DNA from: JADGGV01 sp035715725
Lineage (GTDB): Bacteria; Gemmatimonadota; Gemmatimonadetes; Longimicrobiales; RSA9
Direction: 5' to 3'
Length of the DNA: 14,353 nucleotides
Assembly: GCA_035715725.1 (NCBI GenBank)
Contig: DASTKT010000227.1
Coordinates: 1 to 14,353, forward strand
How positions within the stretch are numbered: the stretch's first letter is position 1; each line of letters starts with the position of its first letter. Positions 1 through 7,081 of the stretch are shown here, in pieces. Below the pieces are notes generated by a model, which saw only the letters and a program-made list of their open reading frames with translations, was not told where the DNA came from and did not search any database. The position numbers and the translations under genes were made by a program.

Positions 1-41
1 CGCGCCGCCACGACCGCGAAATCGAGCGGCTGGAGCAGTAG
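1..41 (+). CDS. 3' end of an unidentified gene (partial)
   Basis: Reading from base 3, the window opens with twelve sense codons (RRHDREIERLEQ) and a TAG stop at 39-41. The residues are charged and helix-forming, as in the C-terminal tail of a coiled-coil or helical protein. Repeat-rich non-coding DNA begins immediately after the stop, which fits a real gene end. Only 12 residues are visible, so no family can be named. The other two frames also run open through this stretch, so the call rests on residue character and context. Confidence 0.35.
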   Translation, partial: RRHDREIERLEQ

Positions 42-160
42 CTCGCCTGCGGCTCGCGCACGCTCGCTGCGCTCGCTGTCGACGCCTTCGGCGGCGCACG
101 GTTCCCTGTCGCTCGCCTGCGGCGAGCGCACGCCGTCTGCACGGCTGTCGCGGCGCTCCC
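41..160. repeat. GC-rich mini-hairpin repeat array, left copy
   Basis: A run of short palindromic units built on GCTCGCC-TGC-GGCGAGC (perfect 7-bp stem with 3-nt loop at 111-127) and CGCC-TTC-GGCG. Segment 41-61 is a perfect 21-bp inverted match to 791-811. Segment 96-109 is a perfect 14-bp inverted match to 709-722. The array is therefore the reverse-oriented counterpart of the array at 615-845, with the small membrane-protein gene between them. It looks like a non-coding repeat family; its function is unknown. Confidence 0.6.
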
Positions 161-360
161 CGCCCCGAGGTGCGGGGCCGCCGCGGCGCCTCCTTTCGTT
201 CTCCGACGAGCGTACTCGGGCCCCGAGCCGGGCCCGTCCGTTCACGCGCCACGGCACTGCCACCGGACCACCGACCGCCGCCGCAACCATCCTCGCGCCG
301 CTCGCGTAGTATCCCCAGGGCGCCGAGCGGCGCCGCGACCCTCGACACCGGAGCCGAACG
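161..360. other. Non-coding leader upstream of the TM2-type gene
   Basis: About 200 bases without a credible gene. The ORF at 170-364 is Arg/Pro/Ser-rich low-complexity translation. A TAGTAT at 307-312 could be a -10 box, but I see no matching -35 at 17 bp. A GGAG about 7 nt before the ATG at 361 serves as ribosome binding site for the next gene. Confidence 0.4.
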
Positions 361-570
361 ATGAAAAACCCAGGGACGGCCGCCGTGCTCAGCGCCATCA
401 TCCCCGGGCTCGGCCAGCTCTACAACGGCACGATCTGGAGGGCGGTCTTCTGGTTCATCGTCACGCCGGGACTGTGGATCGGCACCGGCGGGCTGCTCGG
501 CTGGATCTGCCACGTCATCGCCGCGTACACCGCGTACAACTACGCCGCCGAGCACCGGTACGCGGGGTAA
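361..570 (+). CDS. Small TM2-type two-helix membrane protein
   Basis: A 69-residue protein with the hallmark PGLGQLYNG turn at about residues 15-23, following a short hydrophobic N-terminal helix. A second hydrophobic stretch runs from about 28 to 60, rich in Trp, Ile and Gly. This is the pattern of TM2-domain and related tiny inner-membrane proteins, whose function is generally unknown. The start is well supported by GGAG-7 nt-ATG, and the protein ends in a short polar tail (EHRYAG). The gene stands alone, flanked by inverted repeat arrays, with a strong 9-bp-stem hairpin 45 nt after its stop. It is a complete short protein, not a fragment of a longer one. The family call is from the motif and helix pattern only. 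Confidence 0.75.
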   Translation: MKNPGTAAVLSAIIPGLGQLYNGTIWRAVFWFIVTPGLWIGTGGLLGWICHVIAAYTAYNYAAEHRYAG

Positions 571-614
571 CGCCGCGCCCGCGCCACCCCGCACCTCGCA
601 CGCGGCCCCGCCCC

Positions 615-635
615 TCGCGGCGCGCAGCGCCGCGA
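615..635 (+). terminator. Hairpin after the TM2-type gene
   Basis: TCGCGGCGC (615-623) and its exact complement GCGCCGCGA (627-635) form a 9-bp perfect GC stem with a 3-nt GCA loop, 45 nt after the stop at 570. There is no U-tract, so it is a terminator-like hairpin rather than a canonical intrinsic terminator. It also belongs to the local mini-hairpin array. Confidence 0.4.
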
Positions 636-845
636 CAGCGAGCGCAGCGAGCGCGCGCGAGCCGAAGGCGAGCTACAGCGCAGCGTGCGGCGCGCCGCAG
701 GCGCGACGACAGGGAACCGTGCGCGGCCGAAGGCCGCTACAGCGAGCACCGCGAACGTGCGGCGCGCCGCAGGCGCGACGACAGTGAAACGTGCGCGAGC
801 CGCAGGCGAGCGACAGCGCCAGCGTGCGCGGCGCTCCGCGCCGCG
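615..845. repeat. GC-rich mini-hairpin repeat array, right copy
   Basis: Tandem, imperfect units of the type GCCG(A/C)AGGCGNGCGACAG with embedded small hairpins such as GGCC-GAA-GGCC. A perfect 29-bp direct repeat occurs at 684-712 and 756-784, a 72-bp period, and similarity continues for about 13 further bases. Segments 709-722 and 791-811 match the left array in inverted orientation. It ends a few bases before the stop of the DUF5335 gene (848), so it fills the space between two convergent genes. Overlapping ORFs here translate to Arg/Ala repeats and are not genes. Confidence 0.65.
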
Positions 846-847
846 AG

Positions 848-1183
848 CTACGCGCCGCGCGTCTTCAGCACGTGCAACAGCGTCTGCCCGCCGTCGTGCT
901 CGATGCGCAGCACCTCTTCCCGCGGATCGGCGCCCGGGGCGAGGTCCAGCGCGATCGGCGCGCCGATCGAGCGGGTCATGTGGCCGACCGGGCCGTGGCT
1001 CATCATGATCTCGATCCGGTCGTCGCGCGGATCGTAGGCTACGCCGCGCAGGTCGTAGCGGCTGACCTCGCGCTGCGCGCCGAGGTCGGGCGCGTCCTCC
1101 TCGACGACGACTTCCCGCGCCGCGTTCCGGTAGGTGAAATCCTTCAGCTCCGCGATCCAGCGGTCCCTCGGCAGCCGTGCCAT
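848..1183 (-). CDS. DUF5335 family protein
   Basis: A 111-residue soluble protein that opens with MARLPRDRWIAELKDF. It carries the pattern I associate with DUF5335: a Pro-Arg-x-x-Trp start, then a central 'L.GVAYDPRDDRIEI' segment at about residues 46-60, then a bulky-hydrophobic strand and a C-terminal 'LRIEHDGG.TLLHVLK'. The family is small, common in GC-rich soil bacteria and has no established function. The start is firm: GGAGG lies 5 nt before the ATG. There is no signal peptide or membrane helix, so it is probably cytoplasmic. It is about 360 bp downstream of the phosphorylase gene, with a terminator-like hairpin between, so it likely has its own promoter, which I could not pick out. 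Family assignment is from memory of the consensus. Confidence 0.7.
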   Translation of the reverse strand: MARLPRDRWIAELKDFTYRNAAREVVVEEDAPDLGAQREVSRYDLRGVAYDPRDDRIEIMMSHGPVGHMTRSIGAPIALDLAPGADPREEVLRIEHDGGQTLLHVLKTRGA

Positions 1184-1540
1184 TGCGTCCTCCGGGTCGA
1201 CGCCTCGGCTCCGGCTCGCGCCCGGCGCGCGCCCGGAGCCGTGGCCTGCCCGCGAGCGTGTCCGGCGCCGCGCGGCTCGGCCGGCGGCCGGGCACGCATC
1301 GCCTGGCGCGAAGCTGCGCGGCGGCGACGCCCGTGTCTGTCGGAGTTTGGCGGAAACGACGGGGTGAGAAACCCGACGCGGTCGGAGCTGGGGAAGCCGC
1401 CGGCCACAGGATGAGGAGGCGCAACGGCGCCGCCGCGCCCGGCGGGCACGGACGGGCCCCGCGGCGCGGTGGCGCGGTCGAACGTCTACGGGATCACGAC
1501 GGCGCCGGCGCCGTGATCCCCGGACGCAGCGGCGCGGGCG
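1184..1540. other. Gap between glgP and the DUF5335 gene
   Basis: About 360 bases without a believable gene; the ORFs crossing it are Arg/Pro-rich shadows. It holds the hairpin at 1490-1520 just after glgP. A second dyad, CGGCTCCGG (1206-1214) with CCGGAGCCG (1233-1241), has an 18-nt GC-rich loop and lies 23 bp upstream of the DUF5335 start. I see no convincing -35/-10 pair and no tRNA-like or riboswitch-like structure. Confidence 0.4.
1490..1520 (-). terminator. Hairpin after glgP
   Basis: GGGATCACG (1490-1498) pairs exactly with CGTGATCCC (1512-1520) around a 13-nt GC-rich loop that is itself partly palindromic. It lies 20 bp past the glgP stop on the minus strand. No U-run follows, so it would be an atypical, high-GC terminator. 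Confidence 0.5.
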
Positions 1541-3712
1541 CTACGCCTCCGCCGCCCGCGCCGTCGCCGCGGCGAGCGCCGCGGAGTCGTGGTGCGCGGG
1601 CACGTACATCCCCTCGACGTAGTCGCGCACCATGCGGTGCGTGCTGTAGACGGGCGCGAGCTGCCGGACCGCCGAGCGCACGCGCTCGAGCCACCTCACC
1701 GGCAGCCCCTCGTCGTTCACCTCGCCGAAGAGCGGCAGGACCTCGCGCTCGAGGAGGCGGAACAGCGCCTCGGCGTCGGCATCGTCGGCGTCCGTGGCCA
1801 GCCCGGGCACGGCCTGGATGCTCCAGCCGACCGGCTCCGAGGCACAGGCGTTGTGATCCGTCCAAGCCTCGGCCCACCAGCCGTCCGGGATGCTGAGGTT
1901 CAGCGCGCCGTTCGCCGCCGCCTTCATCCCGCTCGTGCCGCTGGCCTCGTGGGGGCGCCGGGGCACGTTCAGCCAGACGTCGGCGCCGGAGACGAGGCGG
2001 CGCGCCAGCTCGACATCGTAGTCCTCGAGGAAGACGAAGCGGTCGCGGTGCTCGGGCCGCAGCGCGAAGGCGACGACCTGCTGGATCATGTCCTGCCCCG
2101 GCTGGTCCTTCGGGTGCGCCTTCCCCGCGAACACGAACTGCACCCGCCCGGTGGCGAGCAGCCGCTCCAGCCGCTCCGGCTGGGAGAGGAGCAGCACCGC
2201 GCGCTTGTACGTGGCGAAGCGGCGCGCGAAGACGATCGTCAGCCGGCTCGGGTCGAGCGCCGTGTCGGTCCAGGACGCCTCCTCCCCGAGCCGCTCCATC
2301 TGGCGGCGGAGCCGCTTGCGCGCCTCCTCGACGAGCCGCTTGCGGCGGTGGCTGCGCACCGCCCACAGCTCCTCGAGCGGGATGTGCGCCGCGCGCTGCC
2401 AGCGCACCTCGTCGGTCTCGTCGCGCCAGGCGTCGCCGAGGTGACGCGCGTAGAGCGCCGCCATCTGGCTGGAGACCCAGGTCGGCAGATGCACGCCGTT
2501 CGTGATGTGGCCGATCGGGACCTCCTCCGTCGGCACGCCGGGCCAGAGGTGGCGCCACATCTCGCGGCTCACCTCCCCGTGCAGCCGGCTCACGCCGTTG
2601 CGGTGCGCGGCCATGCGGAGCGCCAGGATCGTCATGCAGAACGGCTCGTCGGGCCAGGCGCCGTCCCGCCGGCCGAGCGAGAGGAAGTGGTCCCACGCCC
2701 CGCGCATCTCCCAGACGTAGCCGCCGAGATAGCGCTCGAGCAGATCCGGCGCGAAGTAGTCGTGCCCCGCCGGCACGGGCGTGTGCGTCGTGAACACGAC
2801 GCCGCCCTGGTTCCGCTCGGCGGCCTCGCGGAAGCCGCCGCCGTCGCCCCCGAGCTGACGCGCGCGCTCCACGGCCGCGAACGCGGCGTGCCCCTCGTTC
2901 AGGTGCACCACGGTCGGCTCGCGGCCCAGCGCCTCAAGCGCGCGCATTCCGCCGATTCCCAGCACGATCTCCTGGCGCAGGCGATGCTCGACGTCGCCGC
3001 CGTAGAGCCGGTCCGTGATGTGCCGATCCTCCGGCCGGTTCTGCGGGATATCCGTGTCCAGCAGGTAGAGCGGGATGCGGCCGACGTCCGCGCGCCAGAC
3101 CTGCGCGTGCAGCCGCCGGTCGAGCATCGGCATCGTGACGACGAGCGGCTGGCCGAGGCCGTCCGTCTCCAGCGTCAGCGGCAGCTCCGTCGGCTCGACG
3201 CGCAGGTACGCGTCGCGCTGCCGGCCATCCGCGCCGACCTCCTGCGTGAAGTAGCCCTCGTGGTAGAACAGCCCCACGGCGACGAGCGGGATCCCGAGGT
3301 CGCTCGCCGACTTCAGGTGGTCCCCCGCCAGCACGCCCAGCCCCCCCGACGAGATCGGCAGGCATTCCGTGATGGCGAACTCCGCCGAGAAGTACGCCAC
3401 CCGCATCGAGGGATCGGCGAGCCCCTCGCGCGACCACCAGCTCCCATCCGACGAGAGGTAGCGCCGCTGCTCCTCGGCCACCTCCTCCAGCGCGCGCAGG
3501 AACGATGCGTCCGCCGCCAGCTCCGCCGCCCGCTCGGGCGAGAGCTGCGCCAGCATCTGCACGGGATTGTGGCGCGTGGCGCGCCACAGGCCGGGGTCGA
3601 TTCGCTCGAAGAGCTCGCGGCCCGGACGGTGCCAGCTCCAGCGAAGGTTCCTGGCGAGCGGTACCAGGCCGGCGAGTGAGGCGGGGAGCCGGTCGGCGAA
3701 GTCGTGGGACAT
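1541..3712 (-). CDS. glgP: Alpha-glucan (glycogen/maltodextrin) phosphorylase, GT35
   Basis: Cleaves alpha-1,4-glucan ends with phosphate to release glucose-1-phosphate, using pyridoxal phosphate, in the cytoplasm. The 723-residue protein is the shorter bacterial/archaeal type that begins with a DUF3417-like domain (residues about 8-110, 'ARNLRWSWHRPGRELF'). Landmarks in order: ISSGGLGVLAGDHLKSASDLG, the glucan-phosphorylase core NEGHAAFA and HTPVPAGHD, NGVHLPTW, FAGKAHPKD, and the cofactor site EASGTSGMKAAANGAL, whose Lys597 (codon 1922-1924) should hold PLP. Three consecutive ATGs occur; the third (3712) sits 6 nt after GGAGG, so it is preferred over the first, which abuts the Shine-Dalgarno sequence. 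The gene lies 100 bp downstream of the GMC oxidoreductase on the same strand and may share its transcript. All key motifs are intact. Confidence 0.93.
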   Translation of the reverse strand: MSHDFADRLPASLAGLVPLARNLRWSWHRPGRELFERIDPGLWRATRHNPVQMLAQLSPERAAELAADASFLRALEEVAEEQRRYLSSDGSWWSREGLADPSMRVAYFSAEFAITECLPISSGGLGVLAGDHLKSASDLGIPLVAVGLFYHEGYFTQEVGADGRQRDAYLRVEPTELPLTLETDGLGQPLVVTMPMLDRRLHAQVWRADVGRIPLYLLDTDIPQNRPEDRHITDRLYGGDVEHRLRQEIVLGIGGMRALEALGREPTVVHLNEGHAAFAAVERARQLGGDGGGFREAAERNQGGVVFTTHTPVPAGHDYFAPDLLERYLGGYVWEMRGAWDHFLSLGRRDGAWPDEPFCMTILALRMAAHRNGVSRLHGEVSREMWRHLWPGVPTEEVPIGHITNGVHLPTWVSSQMAALYARHLGDAWRDETDEVRWQRAAHIPLEELWAVRSHRRKRLVEEARKRLRRQMERLGEEASWTDTALDPSRLTIVFARRFATYKRAVLLLSQPERLERLLATGRVQFVFAGKAHPKDQPGQDMIQQVVAFALRPEHRDRFVFLEDYDVELARRLVSGADVWLNVPRRPHEASGTSGMKAAANGALNLSIPDGWWAEAWTDHNACASEPVGWSIQAVPGLATDADDADAEALFRLLEREVLPLFGEVNDEGLPVRWLERVRSAVRQLAPVYSTHRMVRDYVEGMYVPAHHDSAALAAATARAAEA

Positions 3713-3755
3713 CATCATCCTCCGAGAATCCGGAGCCGCCGCATCGCGGCCCTCA

Positions 3756-3767
3756 AGCAATGTTGCT
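3756..3767. promoter_or_regulatory. Small dyad in the glgP leader
   Basis: AGCAA-TG-TTGCT is a 5-bp inverted repeat with 2-nt centre, 44 bp upstream of the glgP start and inside the 100-bp gap after the GMC gene. It is one of few AT-containing patches here and could be a repressor site, but dyads of this size arise by chance. Confidence 0.15.
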
Positions 3768-3812
3768 ACTGCGGACCTTCCAGATCGTTCCCGACGCGCG
3801 ACGGCGGCGCGC

Positions 3813-5441
3813 TCACGGCCGCGCCGGCGCCGCGCCCCGGCCGGGAAGGTCCGTGGCGATCTCGCGCGCCGCGAACAGCGACAGCGCCGCGAACGTCAGC
3901 GTCCCGTTCGTGCACCCCGACGTCACGCACGTCGGCGCGCCCACGACGAACAGGTTCTCGTGGTCATGGCTGCGGCCGTGACGATCGACGACGCTGGTGG
4001 CCGGATCGTCACCCATGCGGCAGCCGCCGCCGGGGTGCTCCTGCTCGTCGCCGGCGCGCACCGAGACGACGCTCCCGCCGCCGGCGCGCGCCAGCCGCTC
4101 GAAGACGCCGCGCACCGCCGCCTCCGCGTGCCCCCGCAGCCTCGCCGAATCCGCGTGGTCCTGGTAGGCCAGGCGGGGCATCGGGTCGCCCCAGCGGTTC
4201 TTCGTGCCGCCGTCGAGCGTGAGCCGGGAGTCGCGTCCGGGGAGTACATCGTAGTACCCCCGAACCCGCGCCGTGCTCTCCACCGCGCGGCGCCGCCAGT
4301 CGGCCAGCAGCTCGTCACCCAGGAGCAGCGCGCCGCCCTCCCCCCTCAGGCGCGGCTCCGCGTGGAAGCTCGCCTCCCACAGGCGCAGGTCGTGGCGGAC
4401 GTACGCGTCCTGCGGGCCCGGGCGCATGAACCGCTTCGAGATCAGCGAGTGCTGCAGGTTCATCCCCGGGTAGAGGCGCAGCGGCAGGCGGATGTAGCCG
4501 TTCACGGCGCGGTGCCCGTTCATCCAGCGGCCGACGTTGCCGGCGCGGTTCGCGAGCCCGGCGGGATGGCGCTCCGACGCGGAGAGCAGCAGCAGGTGCG
4601 GGCTCCAGACGAAGCCGCCGGCCAGCACGAACAGCCTCGCGTGCAGCTCGATCGGCTCCTCGGCGTGCTCCGGACTGGAGGCGACGGCGTGCGAGATCCG
4701 CTCCGACGTCGCCTGCGGGACGAGCCGCCGGACGAGCGTGTTCGTGAGCACGCGCACCTTCCCGGCCCGCTCGAGCGCGTCCAGCGTGAAGTCGGGCGAG
4801 TACTTGGCGCCGCTCGGGCACACCGGGTCGCAGGTGTCGCAGCGCTGGCAGGCGGCGCGCCCCTGGAACGGCACCGAGTTCTTCGCGGAGGGCGTGCTCC
4901 AGAACGGGATCCCCGCCTTCTCCCCCCACTCCTTCAGCAGCCGGAGATTGTAGGAGAGCGGGAGCGGCGGCATCGGGTAGGGCCCGGAGCGGGGGTCCAG
5001 CGCCGCGGGCCCCGGCTCCCCCGCCACGCCGACCCGGCGCTCCGCCTCGAGGTAGAACGGCTCCAGCTCCTCGTACGTGAGCGGCCAGTCGTCGCCGACG
5101 CCGTAGAGACTCTTCACCCGGAAGTCCTCCGGCGACCAGCGCGGCGTGACCGCGCCCCAGTGCATGGCCAGCCCGCCCACCTCCATGTCCGGCGAGAAGC
5201 CGTGCACCGTGCCGAGCGCCGTCTGGTCCACCAGGTGGTCGCCCACCCACGGATTCTCGCCGTAGGCGACGAAGCGCTCCCGGACCTTCATCCGCTCCCC
5301 GAACGGCACCGGGCGCCCGCCGGCCTCGACCACCAGCACGCTCGCACGCCGCTCGTCCGCCAGCTTCGCCGCCACCATCGCCGCCGAGATCCCGGAGCCG
5401 ATGATGCAGACATCGCTCTCGATCACGCGGCGCACGCTCAC
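3813..5441 (-). CDS. GMC-family FAD-dependent dehydrogenase, large subunit, with Cys-rich cluster motif
   Basis: A 542-residue flavoprotein that probably oxidises a sugar or alcohol hydroxyl and passes electrons to a periplasmic acceptor. The N-terminus has the FAD-binding Rossmann motif (IIGSGISAAM, Gly15/Gly17; Glu39 in VVEAGG). The C-terminus has the GMC signature with catalytic-type His469 (HPGGGCRMG), then NLFVVGAP and TNGTLTFAAL. At 198-208, Cys198-x2-Cys201-x2-Cys204-x3-Cys208 followed by PSGAKYS resembles an Fe-S ligand set, a feature known in some Fe-S-containing FAD sugar dehydrogenases. It has no signal peptide of its own. The GTG start at 5441 overlaps the TGA of the upstream small-subunit gene (GTGA), implying translational coupling; a second GTG two codons later has a better-spaced GGGAG. 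The substrate is unknown. Confidence 0.88.
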   Translation of the reverse strand: MSVRRVIESDVCIIGSGISAAMVAAKLADERRASVLVVEAGGRPVPFGERMKVRERFVAYGENPWVGDHLVDQTALGTVHGFSPDMEVGGLAMHWGAVTPRWSPEDFRVKSLYGVGDDWPLTYEELEPFYLEAERRVGVAGEPGPAALDPRSGPYPMPPLPLSYNLRLLKEWGEKAGIPFWSTPSAKNSVPFQGRAACQRCDTCDPVCPSGAKYSPDFTLDALERAGKVRVLTNTLVRRLVPQATSERISHAVASSPEHAEEPIELHARLFVLAGGFVWSPHLLLLSASERHPAGLANRAGNVGRWMNGHRAVNGYIRLPLRLYPGMNLQHSLISKRFMRPGPQDAYVRHDLRLWEASFHAEPRLRGEGGALLLGDELLADWRRRAVESTARVRGYYDVLPGRDSRLTLDGGTKNRWGDPMPRLAYQDHADSARLRGHAEAAVRGVFERLARAGGGSVVSVRAGDEQEHPGGGCRMGDDPATSVVDRHGRSHDHENLFVVGAPTCVTSGCTNGTLTFAALSLFAAREIATDLPGRGAAPARP

Positions 5442-6052
5442 GCTCCCGTCGTGGAGGTGGGAGCCGGCGCCTGGCGTACGCCGCCGAGGCCGCGGCACGT
5501 CTGCCGGCCGATCCGCCGGCCGTAGCACAGGTCGTCCGCCTCCGGGGAGGCGTAGAAGTGTGCGAGCAGCGCGATGGCGACGTGCTTCGCGCGCGCGGGC
5601 GCGGGCAGCCGCTCCGGCGCCGCGTCGCCGGCCAGCGCAGCGCGCACGAGCGCCTGCGCCTCGGCACGCGTCACCGCCGCGAGCCCGCGGCCGTGCGCCC
5701 GCCGCGCCGCCGCGTCCAGCTCCCGGAGCTGCGACGCCCATGCCGCCGACGGGTCCGCCGGCGCGAAGCGCAGCTCCGCGCTGCCGTAGCCGTGAGGCAG
5801 CTCCGCGCCCGGGCGGTAGCCCCGCAGCCACGACGCGAACGACGACGTCGCCCGCTCGAGCCCCGAGCGGCCCAGCTCGGCAGGGAGCACGGCGCGGCCG
5901 AGCGCGGCGAGCAGCGGCGCGTCGAGCGGCTCGGGCACGGACGGACGCGCCTCGGCGTCGGCCGCCGCCGTGGCGCCCGGGACAGGGACCGCCAGCGCCG
6001 GCACGGCCGCGGCGACTCGCTTCAGAAAGTCGCGACGACTGGTCTTGCCCAT
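5438..6052 (-). CDS. Gluconate 2-dehydrogenase subunit 3-type small subunit with Tat signal
   Basis: A 204-residue protein opening with MGKTSRRDFLKRVAAAVPAL, a textbook twin-arginine signal (S-R-R-x-F-L-K, then a hydrophobic stretch to about residue 30). The rest is helical: a typical subunit-3 segment LLAALGRAVLPAELG at about 47-61 and the C-terminal half with ARAKHVAIALLAHFYASPEADDLCYG at about 153-178. In this family the small subunit is needed for maturation and export of the partner GMC flavoprotein. Here the partner follows with a 4-bp overlap and lacks its own signal, so co-export through Tat is the natural reading. The ATG at 6052 has GGAG directly abutting it, which is poor spacing, but the Tat motif fixes the start. 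No cytochrome c subunit is next to the pair. Confidence 0.85.
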   Translation of the reverse strand: MGKTSRRDFLKRVAAAVPALAVPVPGATAAADAEARPSVPEPLDAPLLAALGRAVLPAELGRSGLERATSSFASWLRGYRPGAELPHGYGSAELRFAPADPSAAWASQLRELDAAARRAHGRGLAAVTRAEAQALVRAALAGDAAPERLPAPARAKHVAIALLAHFYASPEADDLCYGRRIGRQTCRGLGGVRQAPAPTSTTGA

Positions 6053-6118
6053 CTCCGTCGATTCAGGGAGGAGGCCCGCGCGCGGGGCGGAAACGGACGA
6101 GTAACGGAAAGATGCTGA

Positions 6119-6147
6119 AACGTAGGCCGGGGCGAAGGATCGGTCAA
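6119..6147 (-). promoter_or_regulatory. Sigma70-type promoter of the dehydrogenase operon
   Basis: On the minus strand TTGACC (6147-6142) is separated by 17 bp from TACGTT (6124-6119). It is about 67 bp upstream of the small-subunit ATG, within an otherwise GC-rich leader, and sits downstream of the large inverted repeat that would insulate it from the preceding gene. Confidence 0.5.
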
Positions 6148-6186
6148 TGAGGCGGCGCGCCCGCGGCGCCCGACAGCTCCCGCTCT

Positions 6187-6294
6187 CGCTTACGCTCCCG
6201 CTCCCGCTCCCGGGACATCCTCGCGCCGGACCGGCAGCGGGTGATCGGCGCCGAAGCGCCCGGGTTCCCGGGAGCGGGAGCGGGAGCGTAAGCG
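6187..6294. repeat. 29-bp perfect inverted repeat with 50-nt spacer
   Basis: Bases 6187-6215 are exactly complementary to 6266-6294. The arms carry three GCTCCC (GGGAGC) hexamers in tandem plus GCTTAC (GTAAGC) units; the outermost GTAAGC is repeated once more on one side, at 6290-6300. The structure begins 15 bp after the stop of the oxidoreductase gene (6310) and ends about 40 bp before the dehydrogenase promoter. It could act as a transcriptional terminator or 3'-end stabiliser in the minus direction, but no U-tract follows. It could also be one copy of a dispersed palindromic repeat. Confidence 0.8.
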
Positions 6295-6309
6295 TAAGCG
6301 GAACAGCAA

Positions 6310-6978
6310 CTACCGCGTCGCCTGGGCCCGCTGGATGTGGAAGTTGATGCGCGGCGTGCCGAGCGCGCCGAGCAGACGGAGCCACATCGGGAGCAGCATC
6401 TCGGCGCCCCGCGCGCTCGTGATGTCCCCGAGGTCGATGATGCTCGCGGGCTTCCAGCCGAACCACTCGGTGAGCCAGCCGGCCACCTGGCCCTTCGCCG
6501 TGACGTCGTTGCCGCTCAGGAAGACGTTGTGGTCCCCCGGCACGAGCGCGGGCTCCACCATGACGGCGGCGTTCATGGTGTTGAGCGTCTTCACGACCCG
6601 CGCCTCCGGGAAGGCGCGCTGGATCTGCTCGCCCAGCGAGTCGGTGTTGCACACCGTGAGCGTCGGCGGCATTCCCTTCGAGAAATCGAGGGGGTTGGCG
6701 ACGTCGATGAGCACCTTCCGGGCGAGGTTCTCGCGCCCGGCGGCCTCGAGCGCGGCGAGCGAGGCCGAGCCGGCCGTGCAGTTCATGACGACCTCGCCGA
6801 ACGCCGCCGCGTCGGCGAAGGTGCCCTCGGAGGCGCCGGCGCCCGCCGCGGCGGCCCACGCCACGGCCTTCTCGTTCCCGGCCCGGCGCGAGCCCATCCG
6901 CACGTCGTGGCCCTGCGCCACGAGCTTGCTTCCCAGGGTGGACCCGACCACCCCGGTGCCCAGGATCCCGATCCTCAT
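6310..6978 (-). CDS. NADPH-dependent F420 reductase-like Rossmann oxidoreductase
   Basis: A 222-residue NAD(P)-binding protein of the F420-dependent NADP oxidoreductase type (PF03807 fold). It starts MRIGILGTGVVGSTLGSKLV, with Gly7-x-Gly9-x2-Gly12 forming the dinucleotide loop. Ser30-Arg31-Arg32 after the second strand suits NADP phosphate binding. Family-typical segments follow: ANPLDFSKGMPPTL, KTLNTMNAAVM, FLSGNDVTAKGQV and the C-terminal DLGDITSARGAEMLLPMWLRL. Many members in bacteria without F420 are annotated only as NAD(P)-binding proteins, so the true acceptor is open. The start at 6978 has GGAGG 5 nt upstream and is preferred over in-frame ATGs farther out. It lies about 100 bp after the amidohydrolase gene on the same strand, with a palindrome between them. 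Confidence 0.85.
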   Translation of the reverse strand: MRIGILGTGVVGSTLGSKLVAQGHDVRMGSRRAGNEKAVAWAAAAGAGASEGTFADAAAFGEVVMNCTAGSASLAALEAAGRENLARKVLIDVANPLDFSKGMPPTLTVCNTDSLGEQIQRAFPEARVVKTLNTMNAAVMVEPALVPGDHNVFLSGNDVTAKGQVAGWLTEWFGWKPASIIDLGDITSARGAEMLLPMWLRLLGALGTPRINFHIQRAQATR

Positions 6979-7061
6979 CGTCGCCTCCATGATTCCGGCG
7001 CCTTCCGTCGTGCCCATGCACCCTCCGAAGACCGGCGGGCGGCGGGCGAGTTTCGGGGACG

Positions 7062-7081
7062 CGCGCCGCCCGGGCGGCGCG
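7062..7081 (-). terminator. 20-bp perfect palindrome abutting the amidohydrolase stop
   Basis: A perfect GC-only palindrome centred on CCCGGG between 7071 and 7072, with arms of 10 bp, ends exactly at the base next to the TGA (7082-7084, read on minus). As RNA it could fold with a few central bases unpaired. A terminator role is plausible by position, but no U-run follows. Confidence 0.4.

Noticed and set aside
284..312. Sigma70 promoter for the TM2-type gene
   Set aside because: TAGTAT at 307-312 is an acceptable -10, but the expected -35 position reads CAACCA, so the pair is too weak to call.
170..364. 64-codon ORF before the TM2-type gene
   Set aside because: Low-complexity Arg/Pro/Ser translation, no ribosome binding site, and overlap with the next gene's start signal.
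615..845. CRISPR array
   Set aside because: Only one exact 29-bp repeat pair exists, the spacing is filled with more copies of the same mini-hairpins, and there are no unique spacers or cas genes.
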